Shown one piece after another: positions 1 through 8,586 of a stretch of DNA of 23,782 nucleotides (its first letter is position 1; each line of letters opens with the position of its first letter). The notes under the pieces are model-generated. The model was not told the origin of the DNA and made no database searches. It was given only the letters and a program-made list of their open reading frames with translations. The translations under genes and the position numbers were made by a program. This DNA comes from Oceanospirillaceae bacterium UBA1126 (GTDB taxonomy: Bacteria; Pseudomonadota; Gammaproteobacteria; Pseudomonadales; Balneatricaceae), in assembly GCA_002312935.1 (NCBI GenBank), contig DCAT01000019.1:1-23782 (forward strand), given 5' to 3'.

Positions 1-1
1 G

Positions 2-1450
2 CTACTGAATTAAATCGCCTACACGAACTACTTTAAGCGTGTTGGTGCCGCCATGGGCCTTTACATAATCACCCTTAGAAATAAGCACAATGTCGCCATC
101 TTGCACTATGCCTAATTCCCTTAGTTGTTCTACGGCTACGTGGTTCACCTGGTCGTTATTAATAACCTTTGAATCGAATGGGTGAGTAATTACTCCGCGG
201 TAAAGGCACACTCTGCGCTGAGTGGCTGCGTGAGAAGTAAACGCAAATATAGGTATGCCAGAGCTAATACGAGACATTAGTAACGGTGTCTTGCCCCTTT
301 GAGTCATACAAATAATAGCTTTTACGCCATCCAAATGATTGGCTGCATACATAGCGCTTAGGGCTACACTTTCGTAAATGCTGTGTACTGCAATATCTAG
401 CCTGTGAGAAGACTTATGGGCATTTCTGTGTTGCTCTGCACCTAGGCAAACTCGGGCCATGGCCTCTACGGTTTGAGAAGGGTAATCGCCTACTGCAGTT
501 TCGGCTGACAGCATTACCGCATCGGTGCCATCCATAACTGCATTGGCCACATCTGACACTTCAGCGCGCGTTGGCATAGGGCTTGTGATCATAGATTCCA
601 TCATTTGTGTTGCAGTGATCACAATGCGATTTAATTTTCGTGTGTGCTCGATGATGTCTTTTTGCACACCCACAAGCATTGCATCGCCAATTTCTACAGC
701 CAAATCTCCTCGGGCCACCATAATGCCTTCAGACGCTTCGATGATGCCTTTAAGCGTTTCGGTTTCAATGGCCTCTGCGCGTTCAATTTTTGCAATCAAG
801 CCAGCCTTGCTGTTGGCTTGCTCTAGTAAAGCGCGGGCTTCGTTCATGTCGCCAGCATTTCTAACAAACGAAATAGCAATGTAGTCTGCACCAATTTCGG
901 CAGCAGTAATAAGGTCTGCACGGTCCTTGTCTGTCAGCGCGGGTGCGGACAATCCACCACCTTGAAGGTTGATACCCTTATTGTTAGAAAGAGGGCCACC
1001 CACTTGCACTATAGTGTGCACTTTGTCTTGATCTACGTGGTCCACTTTAAGCACTATGCGGCCATCATCCAGAAGCAATATATCATCTTGGTGAAGGTCT
1101 TTGCCTAGCTCTGGGAAATCTAAACCCACAGCGTGGTCTGTGCCGGATTCCAAATCCATATTCGGGTCAAGCACGAATTTTTGGCCATTGGTAAGCTGCA
1201 CCTTATTGTTAATGAAGCGGGCAATACGTACTTTAGGCCCTTGCAAATCTGCTAGTATGGCGACGTGGCGGCCTACAGATGAGGCGGCTCTGAGTACTGT
1301 TTCTGCGCGTTGCTTGTGGTCTTCAGCACTGCCATGTGAGAAGTTTAGGCGCACGACATCAGCACCTGCGGCGATGATTTGTTCAAGTGCTTCAGGGCTG
1401 CTTGTAGCAGGGCCTAGAGTTGCAACAATTTTCGTGCGTCGTAAAGTCAT
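2..1450 (-). CDS. pykA: Pyruvate kinase, type II (PykA)
   Basis: Transfers phosphate from phosphoenolpyruvate to ADP, giving pyruvate and ATP, in the cytosol as the last step of lower glycolysis. The 482-residue protein is complete, ending in TAG at positions 2-4. It starts with the RRTKIVATLGPA N-terminus and has the active-site signature LIAKIERAEAIE around residues 218-229 (K221, E223), MVARGDLAVEIG around 244-255 with metal-binding D249, and ATQMMESM at 280-287. The sequence follows E. coli PykA more closely than PykF along its whole length; PykA-type enzymes are activated by AMP and sugar phosphates (family knowledge). It lies 56 bp downstream of gap on the same strand, with no hairpin terminator in the gap, so a gap-pykA operon is likely. 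A weak AAGGA lies about 14 nt before the ATG. What lies downstream is outside the window. Confidence 0.97.
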   Translation of the reverse strand: MTLRRTKIVATLGPATSSPEALEQIIAAGADVVRLNFSHGSAEDHKQRAETVLRAASSVGRHVAILADLQGPKVRIARFINNKVQLTNGQKFVLDPNMDLESGTDHAVGLDFPELGKDLHQDDILLLDDGRIVLKVDHVDQDKVHTIVQVGGPLSNNKGINLQGGGLSAPALTDKDRADLITAAEIGADYIAISFVRNAGDMNEARALLEQANSKAGLIAKIERAEAIETETLKGIIEASEGIMVARGDLAVEIGDAMLVGVQKDIIEHTRKLNRIVITATQMMESMITSPMPTRAEVSDVANAVMDGTDAVMLSAETAVGDYPSQTVEAMARVCLGAEQHRNAHKSSHRLDIAVHSIYESVALSAMYAANHLDGVKAIICMTQRGKTPLLMSRISSGIPIFAFTSHAATQRRVCLYRGVITHPFDSKVINNDQVNHVAVEQLRELGIVQDGDIVLISKGDYVKAHGGTNTLKVVRVGDLIQ

Positions 1451-1506
1451 GATGTGTAGGTCTTATCCTTAATAGTATAAACGTAGGTGGTCATTGAGGG
1501 TGTAGG

Positions 1507-2526
1507 TTAATGGTTCATTAGGGCTAGGCTAGTGTCTAGCATTCTATTACAAAAGCCCCATTCGTTATCATACCACGACATCACTTTAACCAGATTGCCT
1601 TGTACGCAGGTTTGGTTGCTGTCAAAGCACGAAGATTTAGCGCTGTGATTGAAATCAACTGACACTAAGGGTTTATCGACATATTCCATAATATGCGCCA
1701 AATGTGGGTTATCAGTAATCGCCTTGAGCATAGCCTTATTAACAGCCTGTGCATCAGTTTCAGCGCGAGCAATAAAGGTTAGATCAACCACAGAAACGTT
1801 AATTGTCGGTACCCGCATAGCCATGCCATTTAGGCGCCCAGCTAGCTCTGGCAATACTAAGCCCACTGCAACTGCAGCGCCAGTTTTAGTTGGAATCATG
1901 GATTGAGTAGCAGACCGCGCGCGATACAGGTCTGAATGCATCCCGTCAGTGAGTAGCTGGTCATTAGTATAAGAGTGAATAGTTGTCATTTGGCCCTGTT
2001 CAATGCCAAACGCGTCATTAAGTATTTTGGCCATGGGAGCCAAGCAGTTAGTGGTGCAAGAGGCGTTTGAAATAATGCGCTCAGTGCCAGTTAGAGTTTC
2101 ATGGTTCACACCGTATACAATAGTGGCATCTAAACTGGTGCCCGGTGCCGAAACAATTACTTTGCTTGCCCCAGCATCAATATGTGCTTGAGACTGCTCG
2201 CGTTTGGTGAATAAGCCGGTGCACTCAAGTACTAGATCAATGTTTAGTTCGCCCCAAGGTAGTTTACTTGGGTCGCGCTGCTGGAGTAGTTTAATGCTGT
2301 CGCCGTTTACGAAAAGGTGTTCATCGTCATGAGCAATGGTGCCGTTAAAGCGGCCATGAACGCTGTCAAATTCGAGTAAGTGGGCGTTAGTTAGAGCAGG
2401 GCCTAGATCGTTGATAGCTACAATTTCTATTGCTGAATATAGGTTTGATTGCTGGTGTTGATATAAAGCGCGAACAATATTACGTCCGATGCGGCCGAAC
2501 CCATTTATGGCGATGCGTATACTCAT
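1507..2526 (-). CDS. gap: Glyceraldehyde-3-phosphate dehydrogenase (type I, Pseudomonas GapA-like)
   Basis: Oxidises glyceraldehyde-3-phosphate to 1,3-bisphosphoglycerate with NAD. It takes the GAP released by KDPG aldolase into lower glycolysis. The 339-residue protein has the Rossmann start INGFGRIGRN, D40 in AINDL at the position that usually selects NAD, and the catalytic SNASCTTNC with C157 and H184. The C-terminus WYDNEWGFCNRMLD is typical. Erythrose-4-phosphate dehydrogenase (Epd) is a close relative, but this protein has the SAPG...CLAP and QSMIPTKTGAA segments of GAPDH, and resembles the Pseudomonas Gap that is divergent from edd. It is the first gene of a gap-pykA unit and is divergent from edd. 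The intergenic region carries a probable HexR operator overlapping a candidate gap promoter. Confidence 0.95.
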   Translation of the reverse strand: MSIRIAINGFGRIGRNIVRALYQHQQSNLYSAIEIVAINDLGPALTNAHLLEFDSVHGRFNGTIAHDDEHLFVNGDSIKLLQQRDPSKLPWGELNIDLVLECTGLFTKREQSQAHIDAGASKVIVSAPGTSLDATIVYGVNHETLTGTERIISNASCTTNCLAPMAKILNDAFGIEQGQMTTIHSYTNDQLLTDGMHSDLYRARSATQSMIPTKTGAAVAVGLVLPELAGRLNGMAMRVPTINVSVVDLTFIARAETDAQAVNKAMLKAITDNPHLAHIMEYVDKPLVSVDFNHSAKSSCFDSNQTCVQGNLVKVMSWYDNEWGFCNRMLDTSLALMNH

Positions 2527-2551
2527 TGAAGCTTTCCCGTAAATCCGATTA

Positions 2552-2571
2552 TGTTAGTAATATTACATACA
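2552..2571. promoter_or_regulatory. Probable HexR operator, gap/edd intergenic region
   Basis: TGTTAGTAATATTACATACA is a 20-bp palindrome with nine of ten base pairs symmetric (core GTAATATTAC). It matches the site at 10143-10162, upstream of zwf and hexR, at 18 of 20 positions. The two differences fall at positions 5 and 16, symmetric about the dyad. Known HexR sites in gammaproteobacteria are AT-rich palindromes with TGTAAT/ATTACA half-sites, and HexR is encoded in this window, so it is the natural binder. The half-site spacing differs from the published Shewanella form, so the assignment is an inference. The site overlaps the candidate gap -10 box and the likely -35 region for edd. Confidence 0.75.
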
Positions 2572-2588
2572 TAATGTCGGCATATCAA
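2560..2588 (-). promoter_or_regulatory. Candidate sigma-70 promoter of gap-pykA
   Basis: Read on the minus strand, TTGATA (2588-2583) is followed after 17 bp by TAATAT (2565-2560), giving a start about 27 nt before the gap ATG. The -10 box has only four of six consensus bases, but it lies inside the 20-bp palindrome at 2552-2571, which would suit repression by HexR. Found by eye; the transcription start is unproven. Confidence 0.4.
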
Positions 2589-2625
2589 ATATTTATCAGG
2601 GTAATAGGTTTTAAAAAACGCATTT

Positions 2626-2645
2626 ATTTGTTAATATTACTTAAA
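2626..2645. promoter_or_regulatory. Possible second, weaker HexR site before edd
   Basis: ATTTGTTAATATTACTTAAA shares the TAATATTAC core with the stronger operator and matches its consensus at about 15 of 20 positions. Its centre is 74 bp from the first operator's centre, close to seven helical turns. It ends 21 bp before the edd start codon, in the presumed leader. It may be an auxiliary site or just AT-rich sequence. Confidence 0.35.
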
Positions 2646-2666
2646 TGCATGTATAAAGGTGTTGTT

Positions 2667-4469
2667 ATGAAGCAGGTTGTCACTCAGGTCACTGAAACTA
2701 TTATTGAGCGCAGTAAAAAAACCAGGCGAGACTACTTGGCCAATATAGATGCCGCCAAAGGTGGGAGAGTGAGCCGTTCAACTTTGTCCTGTGGCAACTT
2801 GGCCCATGGGTTTGCCGCGTGTTCTCAAGATGACAAAGACCGATTAACCATGATGGACAGCGCTGATGTGGCCATTATCTCGTCTTATAATGATATGCTT
2901 TCAGCCCACCAGCCGTTTGAAAACTACCCCCAGCTAATTAAGCAAGCAGTTAGAGACATGGGCAGTGTTGCACAGTTTGCGGGTGGCGTTCCCGCCATGT
3001 GTGATGGTGTTACTCAGGGCCAGCCTGGTATGGAATTAAGCTTGTTTAGTCGGGATGTGATCTCAATGTCTACAGCAGTCGCTTTGTCACATAACATGTT
3101 TGATGCAGTGCTGTGTTTAGGGGTATGTGACAAAATTGTTCCGGGCCTGTTGATTGGTGCCTTAAGTTTTGGCCATTTGCCAGTGGTATTTGTGCCTGCA
3201 GGGCCCATGCCTTCAGGTTTGCCAAACTTAGAAAAAGCACGTATCCGTCAGTTGTACGCAGAGGGCAAAGTGGGTCGTGATGAGTTATTAGCGTGTGAGT
3301 CAGCCTCTTACCACAGTGCCGGCACCTGTACTTTTTATGGCACAGCGAATAGTAACCAGCTACTGATGGAAATTATGGGTCTGCACATGCCGGGGTCATC
3401 ATTTGTGTCACCAGATGGAACCTTGCGAGATACGCTGACCATAGCGGCAGCTCAACAAGCGGTAAAGCTTACTCACGTATCAGCAAAACAAAATCTAGCT
3501 CAGATTGTGTCAGAAAAAACCATAGTTAATGCCATTGTGGCATTACTTACCACGGGCGGGTCCACTAACCACACTATTCACTTGATCGCAATCGCAAGGG
3601 CTGCGGGCATTATTATCAATTGGGATGATTTTGCTAAGTTGTCTACAGTCGTGCCTAGTTTGACCCGCATCTATCCCAATGGTGAAGCAGACATTAACGT
3701 GTTTCACGCTGCTGGTGGTGTGCCTTACTTAGTGCAAACGTTATTGCAGCATGGTTTGCTACATGAAGATGTTGAAACAATTATGGGCCATGGCCTAAGT
3801 CGCTACTGCCAGGAACCTAAGTTACAATGTGGAAAATTAGTTTGGCAAGCTGCGCCAGAGTTGAGCGCCGATATGGATGTGTTAAGGCCCGCAGATGAGC
3901 CCTTTTCTGCTACGGGCGGTTTGGTAACATTACACGGTAATATTGGCCGCGGCGTAGCTAAGGTGTCAGCTGTCAAAACGGAACATTGGCTGGTGCAAGC
4001 ACCGGCTAAGGTGTTTGATAGTCAGTTTGAATTTGAAGACGCGTTTAAACAAGGCCTGCTTGAAGAAGACTTTATTGCTGTACTGCGATTTCAAGGCCCC
4101 CAAGCGTGTGGGATGCCAGAATTACACAAACTAACGCCCTATTTAGGAGTGCTACAAGATCGGGGATTTAAAGTGGCGTTGGTGACTGACGGGCGAATGT
4201 CTGGGGCGTCTGGAAAGGTGCCAGCTGCTATCCACGTTTACCCAGAAGCCAAGGCTGGCGGCGCTATTGGAAAAATAGAAAATAGAGATTTACTTAAGCT
4301 AGACTGCCATAATGGTAGTCTAGAGCTACTGGTAGATGCCGCAACTCTAGCTCAGCGAACTCAAGCAGTGCATAAAGGCGGCGTAACTGTAGGCATGAGC
4401 CGAGAGTTGTTTGCCGGTATGCGCATGCAGGTTAGTGCTGCTGAATTAGGTGCCAGTACGTGTGTGTAA
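2667..4469 (+). CDS. edd: Phosphogluconate dehydratase
   Basis: Dehydrates 6-phosphogluconate to 2-keto-3-deoxy-6-phosphogluconate (KDPG), the first step specific to the Entner-Doudoroff pathway. It belongs to the IlvD/Edd Fe-S dehydratase family. The ATG at 2667 is preceded by AAAGGTG with proper spacing and gives 600 residues, close to the roughly 603 of E. coli Edd. An open frame continues upstream to 2430, but it crosses the operator and reads backwards over gap, so it is not used. Visible motifs are MCDGVTQGQPGMELS around 111-125, LGVCDKIVPG with C154, and SAGTCTFYGTANSN with C221; C154 and C221 match the cluster ligands of the family. It is the first gene of edd-glk-pgi and lies under probable HexR control. 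Confidence 0.97.
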   Translation: MKQVVTQVTETIIERSKKTRRDYLANIDAAKGGRVSRSTLSCGNLAHGFAACSQDDKDRLTMMDSADVAIISSYNDMLSAHQPFENYPQLIKQAVRDMGSVAQFAGGVPAMCDGVTQGQPGMELSLFSRDVISMSTAVALSHNMFDAVLCLGVCDKIVPGLLIGALSFGHLPVVFVPAGPMPSGLPNLEKARIRQLYAEGKVGRDELLACESASYHSAGTCTFYGTANSNQLLMEIMGLHMPGSSFVSPDGTLRDTLTIAAAQQAVKLTHVSAKQNLAQIVSEKTIVNAIVALLTTGGSTNHTIHLIAIARAAGIIINWDDFAKLSTVVPSLTRIYPNGEADINVFHAAGGVPYLVQTLLQHGLLHEDVETIMGHGLSRYCQEPKLQCGKLVWQAAPELSADMDVLRPADEPFSATGGLVTLHGNIGRGVAKVSAVKTEHWLVQAPAKVFDSQFEFEDAFKQGLLEEDFIAVLRFQGPQACGMPELHKLTPYLGVLQDRGFKVALVTDGRMSGASGKVPAAIHVYPEAKAGGAIGKIENRDLLKLDCHNGSLELLVDAATLAQRTQAVHKGGVTVGMSRELFAGMRMQVSAAELGASTCV

Positions 4470-4502
4470 TTAAATGCTGTCATCACAGAGTACTGTATAT
4501 CT

Positions 4503-5483
4503 ATGCCTAATTTTAATTTAGTTGCCGATGTTGGGGCTACCAATGCTCGCTTTGCTTTAACCCTGAGCAACGCCCCAGATTTACTGCACACCAAGGTGCT
4601 TCCCTGCGCAGATTACCCTAGTTTAGAAGCAGCAGTGTCTGCGTATCTTTCTAGTACAGGTGTGTTGGGTTTAATCACTCAAGCCTGTATTGCCATTGCT
4701 GGCACAGTGCATTTAGCAGAATTCTCCTTAGCCAATAACCATTGGCGCGTTAATAAATCTAAAGTAAATACAGTACTTCAGATTGAGGCCTTGTGGATTA
4801 ATGATTTTGCTGCCCAAGCCTGGGCTATGTCAGAAATTACAGATGCGGACCTATTGGCAGTAAAGCAAGGGCAAGCAATAGAACGAGGCAATCGTTTGGT
4901 CATGGGGCCTGGCACTGGTATGGGTGTGGCAGGATTGATTGCCCATGATAAGGGCTGGTTGCCAGTAATGGGAGAAGGTGGCCACGTAGGTTTTGCGCCC
5001 ACTAATACGTTGCAGGCGCAAATACTGGCGTATATGTGGACTAGCTACGAACATGTCTCTACTGAGCGCCTTTTATCGGGCTCTGGCATGATGGATCTTT
5101 ACAAGGCTGTCGCTCACGTTAAGGCTATGCAACCAGACTTAACTAGCCCTTCTGATATTTTGCAGCAAGCTCAGCTGAGCACTCCTGATGAATTAGCCTA
5201 TCAAACACTTTGCATTTTCTGTGACATGCTAGGAAATGCAGTAGCCAATGAAGCCTTAGCGTTTGGTGCGGTGGGTGGTGTTTATCTGACTGGTGGGATT
5301 CTACCGCGTATGCAAGAGTTTTTACTGGCTAGTGATTTTGGCCGTAGCTTTACCAATAAGGGCCGAAGTTCTGTGTACCTTAAGCAAATTCCAATTTATC
5401 TTTGTATTGCCCAGCAACCTGGCCTGCAAGGCGCAGCTATAGCATTAGACCATGAGTCTGGGAGACGCAATGTTACATCTTGA
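4503..5483 (+). CDS. glk: Glucokinase (Glk, bacterial ROK-independent type)
   Basis: Phosphorylates glucose to glucose-6-phosphate with ATP in the cytosol, feeding Zwf and Pgi. The 326-residue protein has the phosphate-binding DVGATNARFA at 9-18, catalytic D101 in INDFAAQA, GPGTGMGV at 135-142, GEGGHVGF at 157-164 and GGVYLTGGI near the C-terminus, all diagnostic of the Glk family. It begins 33 bp after edd without a strong Shine-Dalgarno sequence. Its last codons overlap the start of pgi. A free-glucose kinase inside the operon suggests that glucose enters without phosphorylation, or is released inside the cell from oligosaccharides; this is inferred from the gene content. Confidence 0.95.
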   Translation: MPNFNLVADVGATNARFALTLSNAPDLLHTKVLPCADYPSLEAAVSAYLSSTGVLGLITQACIAIAGTVHLAEFSLANNHWRVNKSKVNTVLQIEALWINDFAAQAWAMSEITDADLLAVKQGQAIERGNRLVMGPGTGMGVAGLIAHDKGWLPVMGEGGHVGFAPTNTLQAQILAYMWTSYEHVSTERLLSGSGMMDLYKAVAHVKAMQPDLTSPSDILQQAQLSTPDELAYQTLCIFCDMLGNAVANEALAFGAVGGVYLTGGILPRMQEFLLASDFGRSFTNKGRSSVYLKQIPIYLCIAQQPGLQGAAIALDHESGRRNVTS

Positions 5484-7110
5484 AAAATCTAAACACTGGC
5501 AGAAATTGCAGCAATTAGCTGTGCAGTACCGTGCCACTCACTTGCGTGAGCTCTTTGCTAATGAAGGTAACCGCTTTGATACCTATTCTATTGAATTGCC
5601 TAACTTATTATTGGACTACTCTAAAAACTGCCTGACACCTGAAATAATGAATGCGCTGTTTGGCTTGGCACAAGATATGGGCCTAAGTTCTGCCATAGAA
5701 CGGATGTACAGAGGCGCAAAAATTAATATAACCGAAGACCGCGCGGTGTTGCATACGGCTTTGCGTAACCGCAGTAATTCACCCGTCTACGTAGGCCAAA
5801 TCAATGTGATGGAGATGATCAATGATGAGCTGTTGCATATGCGAGAGTTTGTGGAAAAAGTGCGCAGTGGTGAGTGGCTTGGGTATTCTGGAAAGCGTAT
5901 TACTGACGTGGTGAACATTGGCATTGGGGGCTCTAACTTGGGACCAAAAATGGTTACCCAGGCACTGCGTTCATATGCAGATTCCACTATTCGAGTGCAC
6001 TTTATCTCCAATATTGATGGCGTAGAAATTGCTGAAATTTTACGTCCTTTAAAAGCTGAGCAAGTATTGTTCGTGGTGGCGTCTAAAACGTTCACTACCA
6101 GCGAAACCATGACCAATGCACAAACGGCGCGAAACTGGCTAATGGCTTCGGCATTTGATGAGCGTGCGGTACAGCAGCACTTTGTGGCTGTGTCATCTAA
6201 TACTGAAGCAGTACAAGAATTTGGTATTGATAAAGAATTTATGTTCTCTATGTGGGATTGGGTGGGTGGGCGATACTCTATCTGGTCTGCCATTGGCTTA
6301 CCTATTGCACTATACCTTGGCTTTGACAAGTTTGAACAGCTACTCACTGGCGCCCATGACATGGATCGCCACTTTAGAGATGCGCCAGCGGCAGAAAATA
6401 TGCCCACTATTATGGCGTTAGTGAGTATTTGGAATGGCTTGTTACATGGAGCGCAAAGCCACGTGATATTGCCCTATGACCAACCTTTAGAAAGCTTTAC
6501 TGCGTATATTCAACAGGTAGATATGGAGAGCAATGGTAAGCATGTAGACCGCCAAGGTAATCAAGTAGCTTACCCTACAGCATCCGTTGTTTGGGGCCAG
6601 TTGGGTATTGATGGGCAACATGCATTCTATCAATTACTGCATCAAGGTAACGTTATAGTGCCAGCAGATTTTATAGGCTCGCTAGCCAGCTCTACCCCAG
6701 TTAAAGGTCACCATGAAAACCTTATGGCCAATTTTTTCGCCCAGACTGAGGCGCTAATGAATGGTATCAGTGCTGAAGAAGTAAGGAGCCAATTAGAAAC
6801 TGAGGGGTTAGATTCACAGCAGCTTGAAAAACTGTTGCCGCATAAAGTGCACCAAGGTAACCGGCCTAGTAATACCTTACTACTTAAGCAGATAGACCCA
6901 AGGAATTTGGGCGCACTCATTGCCCTTTATGAGCACAAAATATTTGCCCAAGGTGTAATCTGGGATTTATGCTCTTTTGATCAATGGGGTGTTGAATTAG
7001 GTAAGACCCTAGCTAAGGGTATATTACAAGAAATTGAAGGTGACGCAGGGCATCAGCATGATGATTCTACTAATGCGTTAATTGACTACTTTAAGTGCTC
7101 TCGCGTTTAG
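5470..7110 (+). CDS. pgi: Glucose-6-phosphate isomerase
   Basis: Interconverts glucose-6-phosphate and fructose-6-phosphate. The ATG at 5470 is chosen because GGGAG lies just upstream and it gives 546 residues, near E. coli's 549. An in-frame ATG at 5452 would add six residues. The gene overlaps the end of glk by 14 bp, so translation is probably coupled. Signatures are NIGIGGSNLGP around 149-159, VASKTFTTSET around 203-213, MESNGKH with catalytic E353, H384 in DGQHAF, and GVIWDLCSFDQWGVELGK near the C-terminus with catalytic lysine at about 512. It is the last gene of edd-glk-pgi. Beside the Entner-Doudoroff genes it may return fructose-6-phosphate to glucose-6-phosphate (a cyclic pathway). 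A strong terminator follows. Confidence 0.97.
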   Translation: MLHLEKSKHWQKLQQLAVQYRATHLRELFANEGNRFDTYSIELPNLLLDYSKNCLTPEIMNALFGLAQDMGLSSAIERMYRGAKINITEDRAVLHTALRNRSNSPVYVGQINVMEMINDELLHMREFVEKVRSGEWLGYSGKRITDVVNIGIGGSNLGPKMVTQALRSYADSTIRVHFISNIDGVEIAEILRPLKAEQVLFVVASKTFTTSETMTNAQTARNWLMASAFDERAVQQHFVAVSSNTEAVQEFGIDKEFMFSMWDWVGGRYSIWSAIGLPIALYLGFDKFEQLLTGAHDMDRHFRDAPAAENMPTIMALVSIWNGLLHGAQSHVILPYDQPLESFTAYIQQVDMESNGKHVDRQGNQVAYPTASVVWGQLGIDGQHAFYQLLHQGNVIVPADFIGSLASSTPVKGHHENLMANFFAQTEALMNGISAEEVRSQLETEGLDSQQLEKLLPHKVHQGNRPSNTLLLKQIDPRNLGALIALYEHKIFAQGVIWDLCSFDQWGVELGKTLAKGILQEIEGDAGHQHDDSTNALIDYFKCSRV

Positions 7111-7140
7111 AGCCTTTTTCATAAGCGGTAGTACTCTTGC

Positions 7141-7163
7141 CCTTTAAATTTAAAGGTTTTTTT
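7141..7163 (+). terminator. Intrinsic terminator after edd-glk-pgi
   Basis: A perfect 16-bp palindrome, CCTTTAAATTTAAAGG (7141-7156), is followed directly by seven T residues (7157-7163), 30 bp after the pgi stop codon. The stem is AT-rich, so folding strength is moderate. In the minus direction no T-run follows, so it probably serves pgi only, although the convergent eda ends at 7180. Confidence 0.75.
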
Positions 7164-7179
7164 GTTATCTACCTCAATT

Positions 7180-7845
7180 TTAAGGCGCAGTGAGTGCGCA
7201 AGCTTGCGCAGCTAATACTTCTATGGCTTGCCAGTTTTTCTGCTGTACTAGGTCTGTGGGGGTTAGCCAGGTTCCGCCTACACACATCACATTATGTAAC
7301 GCTAAATAATCTGCTGCATTGGTAGGCTTAATTCCTCCAGTTGGGCAAAACTTAAGTTCGCTAATGGGGCCTCCAATAGCTTTTAGGAAATCCACTCCAC
7401 CCACTACAGCTGCAGGAAAAAGTTTAAATCTTCGGTAACCTAACGCCATGGCCTGCATGGCTTCGCTAACACTGCCAATACCCGGCAATAATGGAACTGA
7501 GCTTTGGCTACCGTAGTGTAAAAGTTCTGTGGTAAACCCTGGGCTAACAATAAAATCGGCGCCTGCTTCAACGCAAGACTCATACTGCTGGGGCGTCATT
7601 ACTGTGCCCGCACCTATAATAGCATTTGGGAGAGCCTGCTTAAGCTGCTTAATGGCGGTTAAACCATAGGCACTGCGTAGGGTGATTTCTAGCACAATTA
7701 AGCCACCGTTTACTAATGCTTTACCAATGCCAATAGCTTGCTCAGCGTTCTCTAAAGTAAGTACTGGAATAACAGGGGCAGACGCACATATTAGGTCTAA
7801 TTTCTGGGTGTTTTTGTGTATCTGTGTACTACTGGAAGAGATCAT
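7180..7845 (-). CDS. eda: KDPG aldolase (2-dehydro-3-deoxy-phosphogluconate aldolase)
   Basis: Cleaves KDPG to pyruvate and glyceraldehyde-3-phosphate, completing the Entner-Doudoroff pathway. It is a class I Schiff-base aldolase of the TIM-barrel fold. The 221-residue protein shows E53 and R57 in VLEITLR, T81 in GAGTV, and the Schiff-base K141 in RFKLFPA. These align with E45, R49, T73 and K133 of E. coli Eda at a constant offset of eight, reflecting a slightly longer N-terminus. The ATG directly abuts the pgl stop codon (TAAATG on the minus strand), so translation is coupled. It is the last gene of zwf-pgl-eda and is convergent with pgi. Confidence 0.97.
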   Translation of the reverse strand: MISSSSTQIHKNTQKLDLICASAPVIPVLTLENAEQAIGIGKALVNGGLIVLEITLRSAYGLTAIKQLKQALPNAIIGAGTVMTPQQYESCVEAGADFIVSPGFTTELLHYGSQSSVPLLPGIGSVSEAMQAMALGYRRFKLFPAAVVGGVDFLKAIGGPISELKFCPTGGIKPTNAADYLALHNVMCVGGTWLTPTDLVQQKNWQAIEVLAAQACALTAP

Positions 7846-8586
7846 TTAAGGGCACCAATGTATAGCAAGGGGATGTTGAAGAAAGGTGTAAATAGGGGTC
7901 TGCAAAGGGTCTTTTAAGTTAATTGCGTGTATTAATACTTGGCATTTTTGGTCACCTTCAATGTGTAAGTGTGTATGTGTCGCAAGTTTCAGTGTAGTGG
8001 CAGAAAGAGTCATGCGGTCAGTGGGTATTACTGGTGCGCAGGTAGCGATACAGATGGCATCGGTAGAAAGTGCGTTATGCAAATGGGGGCATAAAGGAAA
8101 CAAAGACGCTGTATGTCCATCATTACCCATGCCAAGCACTAACACGTCAAGTGGCCAGTGCATGGCGTTAAGTCTTTGCTGGCAGTGTTGCTGGCCTTCT
8201 AGGGCACTTTTTTGGCCAGTATATATAGGGTAAAAAGTAGCCTCAGCAGCATGATTTTTTAGCAACCAAGCCCTGACTAACGCAGCGTTGCTAGCACTAT
8301 CTTCTTCAGGCACCCAGCGCTCATCTACAAGGGTAATGTCTACCCGGTGCCAGTCTAGTTGTTGCTGGCTTAATTGCTGCAGCATTACTTTTGGCGTGCG
8401 ACCGCCACTCACAGCTAAACTAGCTTTGGGCCTAACTAACAGCGCATTACGTAATTGATCAGCAATTGTGATTGCTAGCGTACTAGCTAGTTGCTCTGGA
8501 GTAGGGCTTGCTAACCATTGGCTTTGCTGAGGCAAGGTTTCAGGTCTATTAAATTTCGTCACAGTCTTCATACCAATGGTGCCCAT
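7846..8586 (-). CDS. pgl: 6-phosphogluconolactonase (DevB/SOL type)
   Basis: Hydrolyses 6-phosphogluconolactone, the product of Zwf, to 6-phosphogluconate. The 246-residue reading has the glucosamine-6-phosphate-isomerase-like fold signatures SGGRTP (60-65), VDERWVP (87-93) and LGMGNDGHTASLFP (151-164). These are the hallmarks of DevB-type lactonases, not the unrelated E. coli YbhE type. The start is uncertain: the ATG at 8586 overlaps the end of zwf by 38 bp and the ATG at 8571 overlaps by 23 bp, and neither has a clear Shine-Dalgarno sequence. Either way, overlap with zwf and abutment with eda indicate a tightly coupled operon. Confidence 0.95.
   Translation of the reverse strand: MGTIGMKTVTKFNRPETLPQQSQWLASPTPEQLASTLAITIADQLRNALLVRPKASLAVSGGRTPKVMLQQLSQQQLDWHRVDITLVDERWVPEEDSASNAALVRAWLLKNHAAEATFYPIYTGQKSALEGQQHCQQRLNAMHWPLDVLVLGMGNDGHTASLFPLCPHLHNALSTDAICIATCAPVIPTDRMTLSATTLKLATHTHLHIEGDQKCQVLIHAINLKDPLQTPIYTFLQHPLAIHWCP

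Noticed and set aside
525..1472. Open frames opposite pykA (525-884, 644-826, 1101-1472)
   Set aside because: Antisense to an intact, strongly conserved gene, with low-complexity Ser/Ala-rich translations and no ribosome sites.
2430..2666. N-terminal extension of edd by 79 codons
   Set aside because: It runs antisense over the start of gap and through the operator region. The ATG at 2667 has a good ribosome site and gives the normal family length.
5787..6407. 206-codon open frame opposite pgi
   Set aside because: Shadow of pgi codon usage; the translation is rich in Ser, Ile and Thr with no recognisable domain.
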